Positions 38,806 through 40,682 of a stretch of 40,682 nt of DNA are shown here, piece after piece. The notes below the pieces were generated by a model. The model was not told where the DNA came from, searched no databases, and saw only the letters and a list, made by a program, of their open reading frames with translations. The DNA is from Bacteroidales bacterium (lineage in GTDB: Bacteria; Bacteroidota; Bacteroidia; Bacteroidales; Muribaculaceae). Position 1 is the first letter of the stretch. Every line of letters begins with the position of its first letter. Both the position numbers and the translations under genes were made by a program. Location: contig JAAVFI010000076.1 of the NCBI GenBank assembly GCA_014800815.1, positions 1-40,682 on the forward strand, written 5' to 3'.

Positions 38806-39678
38806 ATGAAGAAATTAATGTTAGGCGCCTGTGCTCTCCTCGCACTCGCCGCTGCAAGCTGCGGAAAGTGCGGTGAAGGCAACTGCAAGACCGCCGCAAA
38901 CGACTCCCTCGCAAACGCATACGGCGAATACGTCGGAACTATGCTCTACGGCGAATACTCCCAGTTCGACGGCGACAAAACCCAGAAGCAGGACTTCCTC
39001 CGCGGCATGCAGCTCGTATTCTCTGCCGACGGCTCTCGCGACACCCGCATGGGCATGCAGGTAGCACTCCAGATGATGAACGAACTCAGCCAGCTCGAAG
39101 AGCAGGGCGTGCCCGTAAACAAAGCTGCCGTAATGCAGGCTTTCAAGAAGTCATTCCTCGCCGACTCTATCGGCTACATGGACATCCAGCAGAAAGCTGG
39201 CGAATTCCAGGACCTCTACCGCAAGGCTATGGACAAAGCCGCTGCCGAAAAAGAAGCTGAAGCCGCCGCCGCTCCCGACGCCACTGAAAACGGTCTCGCT
39301 GCTGCCGAATACATCGCAAACCTCAAAGAGCAGGGTACCGACGTACAGACAACCGAAAACGGTCTCTCTTACGTTATCGAAAACCCCGGCGTAGCCCCCA
39401 AACCCACCGAAACAGCTACCGTAGTAGTTAACTACACCGGCAAGCACCTCGACGGCAAAATCTTCGACACAACCGAAGGCCGCGGCCCCGCCACATTCAA
39501 CCTCCAGGGCGTAGTACCCGGATTCCGCGAAGGCCTCATGCTCATCGGTAAGGGTGGCAAAGCAACACTCTACATCCCCGGCAACCTCGCTTACGGCAAC
39601 AACGGCCAGCCCGCTGCCGGCATCGGCCCCAACGAGATGCTCGTATTCGATGTAGAACTTCTCGACATTGCAGAATAA
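38806..39678 (+). CDS. FKBP-type peptidyl-prolyl isomerase lipoprotein
   Basis: 290-residue predicted lipoprotein; the signal peptide ends LAAASC with lipid-modified C19. Three further cysteines lie close behind (KCGEGNCK). The FKBP_N-like helical domain spans about 30-150 and includes SLANAYGEYVGTMLYGEY. The FKBP domain starts near 180 and keeps the active-site set: Y in VVNYTGKHL, FD in KIFDTT, VVPGF (Trp replaced by Phe), AYGNNGQPAAGIG and FDVELLDI. It should act on proteins in the periplasm or at the outer membrane. It is the third FKBP gene in a row, 31 nt after the second. Confidence 0.93.
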   Translation: MKKLMLGACALLALAAASCGKCGEGNCKTAANDSLANAYGEYVGTMLYGEYSQFDGDKTQKQDFLRGMQLVFSADGSRDTRMGMQVALQMMNELSQLEEQGVPVNKAAVMQAFKKSFLADSIGYMDIQQKAGEFQDLYRKAMDKAAAEKEAEAAAAPDATENGLAAAEYIANLKEQGTDVQTTENGLSYVIENPGVAPKPTETATVVVNYTGKHLDGKIFDTTEGRGPATFNLQGVVPGFREGLMLIGKGGKATLYIPGNLAYGNNGQPAAGIGPNEMLVFDVELLDIAE

Positions 39679-39697
39679 TCCTGAACAGGAACATACC

Positions 39698-39736
39698 AAA
39701 AAAATGGAATCGGCGCACTACCGATTCCATTTTTTT
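39698..39736. terminator. Strong bidirectional terminator
   Basis: A perfect 16-bp stem (39698-39713 with 39721-39736) around a 7-nt loop. The GC-containing part is ATGGAATCGG/CCGATTCCAT, flanked by seven A on one side and seven T on the other. It ends the FKBP cluster on the plus strand and the convergent GNAT gene on the minus strand. Confidence 0.92.
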
Positions 39737-39745
39737 GTATGTTTA

Positions 39746-40330
39746 TCACTTCTTGCTCAACAGCTGCAGATGCTCCATTTCCTTGCCGGCAAACGGACGC
39801 GTACCCACGCTCACAAAACCGACACCCGTATAGAGCCTCTTCGCATTCGGATTGTCGAAATCCACAAGCAGACCGAGAGGTTTGCCCGCCTCCGCAGCCT
39901 TCTTCCCGGCCTCCGCTATAAGCATAGCCCCGAGACCCCGACGGCGGTATTCAGGCACCACCATTAGAGAATCCAGATACACCTCATCGGCCGACGTCTC
40001 ATCCGTAAACTCCGCCTGAGTAGTATTCCACCCGAGCAGTCGGTTAGCCTCATTTACAAAAGCCTCGCGCAGCTCATAGAGCCTTGCCCCGTCGTAGCAT
40101 ACCACAGCTCCCGCCGCATTACCGTCAGGCCCCTCCGCAATCAGAGTATTGCGATAGCTGTATTGCGACACATCCATAGCAGCCAGATTCGTAAAAACTT
40201 CCCTGACCAAAGGCACACGGTCGGCACCTCCCGCCATGTGCACCGTCAATTCATCGCCTATAGCAGTGAGCACCGCCCGTGCTATAAACGCCGCATCTTC
40301 GCGTCTTGCTTGTCTGATAGTAAATTCCAT
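39746..40330 (-). CDS. GNAT-family N-acetyltransferase
   Basis: 194-residue soluble acetyltransferase using acetyl-CoA. The N-terminal strand MEFTIRQARREDAAFIARAV is a typical GNAT start. Motif A, with the pyrophosphate-binding loop, is SLMVVPEYRRRGLGAMLIAEAG (R131-G-L-G134), and motif B is NPNAKRLYTGVGF. The middle has an insertion rich in acidic residues (about 78-118) that could shape the acceptor site. The acceptor (amine, peptide or small molecule) is not readable. It is a single-gene unit ending at the strong bidirectional terminator. Its -7 promoter box lies only 4 nt before the ATG. Confidence 0.9.
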   Translation of the reverse strand: MEFTIRQARREDAAFIARAVLTAIGDELTVHMAGGADRVPLVREVFTNLAAMDVSQYSYRNTLIAEGPDGNAAGAVVCYDGARLYELREAFVNEANRLLGWNTTQAEFTDETSADEVYLDSLMVVPEYRRRGLGAMLIAEAGKKAAEAGKPLGLLVDFDNPNAKRLYTGVGFVSVGTRPFAGKEMEHLQLLSKK

Positions 40331-40334
40331 ACTG

Positions 40335-40342
40335 CAAATATA
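40335..40342 (-). promoter_or_regulatory. -7 element of the GNAT gene, possibly leaderless
   Basis: Minus-strand TATATTTG (40342-40335) matches TAnnTTTG exactly, but no -33 TTTG is seen 19-21 nt upstream. Only 4 nt separate it from the start codon, so transcription would begin at or next to the A of the ATG. Confidence 0.4.
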
Positions 40343-40443
40343 CCAAAAAACACCGAACCACTACCCCCTAAGAGATGTTATAAACACAGAATAAACACAC
40401 GTACCTCAGATTCTGATACGCATATTCTATCAACAACTATCTT

Positions 40444-40488
40444 AAAACTCCCGAGGGAGCCGCACACGCAGCCCCCTCGGGAATTTTA
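40444..40488. terminator. Bidirectional terminator-like hairpin
   Basis: TCCCGAGGG (40449-40457) pairs with CCCTCGGGA (40474-40482), and outer AAAA/TTTT extend it past one mismatch. The loop is 16 nt. Both flanks carry short T-runs for their strand. It would stop a minus-strand gene entering from the right or isolate the GNAT promoter from readthrough. The stretch 40331-40594 has no gene. Confidence 0.65.
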
Positions 40489-40582
40489 TTTGTAGACGCC
40501 GATTCATGGCTGAGTCTACGCCTCCCACGCCCATTTCCCCGCCCCGCGACATCTACCCGCACACATCCCACCCTCCGCCTCC

Positions 40583-40590
40583 TACCTTTG
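40583..40590 (+). promoter_or_regulatory. -7 element before the partial gene at the right edge
   Basis: TACCTTTG (40583-40590) fits TAnnTTTG exactly and ends 4 nt before an ATG at 40595. No -33 box is seen 20 nt upstream. The spacing repeats that of the GNAT gene and would give a leaderless or nearly leaderless message. Confidence 0.35.
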
Positions 40591-40594
40591 CGGC

Positions 40595-40682
40595 ATGTCA
40601 CGCCGCTTCCTCGACATAACCGCAGAATTCGCTCGGTGGTTTGGCCGTTCCCTCCGTTGGTGGGAACGCAACATCATTTTCA
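40595..40682 (+). CDS. Possible start of a gene leaving the window (partial)
   Basis: An open frame of 29 codons from the ATG at 40595 to the window end, beginning MSRRFLDITAEFARWFGRSL and continuing RWWERNIIF. It is basic and Trp/Phe-rich, as at the N-terminus of a membrane protein, but too short to identify. A -7 box directly before it supports a real start. It has normal G+C. It may instead be a chance frame. Confidence 0.4.
   Translation, partial: MSRRFLDITAEFARWFGRSLRWWERNIIF

Noticed and set aside
40646-40668. CGTTCCC/GGGAACG inverted repeat at the right edge
   Set aside because: It lies inside the possible coding frame, has no T-run in view, and cannot be judged so close to the window end.

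Overview
The window is a chromosomal segment of a member of the Bacteroidota, most likely order Bacteroidales. The G+C content and general protein character suggest a Muribaculaceae-like gut bacterium; that family-level guess is inference. Supporting signs are the Bacteroidales dcw gene order, promoters of the form TTTG-(20-21 nt)-TAnnTTTG, no obvious Shine-Dalgarno dependence, a DUF4494 protein, a PorW/SprE-like lipoprotein, and a meso-DAP-type MurE.

Region 1 (1-288) holds two tandem tRNA-Asn(GTT) genes on the minus strand behind a near-ideal Bacteroidales promoter. Region 2 (289-18691, minus strand) is one uninterrupted run of 16 tightly packed genes. In transcription order these are rsmH, ftsL, ftsI (PASTA-tailed), murE, mraY, murD, ftsW, murG, murC, ftsQ, ftsA and ftsZ, followed by a tail of sirtuin, SGNH hydrolase, DUF4494 protein and the YggS PLP-homeostasis protein. 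The first twelve make and insert septal peptidoglycan. mraZ, usually the first gene of such a cluster, is absent here.

Region 3 (18692-18993) is a divergent promoter region. Region 4 (18994-30237, plus strand) carries a bifunctional Rel (p)ppGpp synthetase/hydrolase, a PgpH-like 7TM-HD phosphodiesterase, a large PorW/SprE-like TPR lipoprotein, a PBP4-type D-Ala-D-Ala carboxypeptidase, a Glu-rich conserved hypothetical protein, RsmI and a coiled-coil lipoprotein.

Region 5 (30238-30927) is the most anomalous part. It is an AT-rich single-gene insert (about 37% G+C against 57-60% in sampled flanks) coding for a small protein with a caspase-like His...Cys pair (DUF6642-like). It is preceded by a perfect 40-bp palindrome that overlaps its predicted promoter, with a third copy of the half-site next to the start codon.

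Region 6 (30928-39678) has a minus-strand acyl-ACP thioesterase and then, on the plus strand, the translation operon rimP-nusA-infB with folK, followed by three FKBP-type peptidyl-prolyl isomerases predicted for cytoplasm, periplasm and membrane (lipoprotein). Region 7 (39679-40682) has a strong bidirectional terminator, a minus-strand GNAT acetyltransferase, a second terminator, and the first codons of a possible gene that leaves the window. There are no insertion sequences, CRISPR arrays, integrases or rRNA genes. Most of the window is housekeeping; the 30.2-30.9 kb island is the best candidate for something poorly described.
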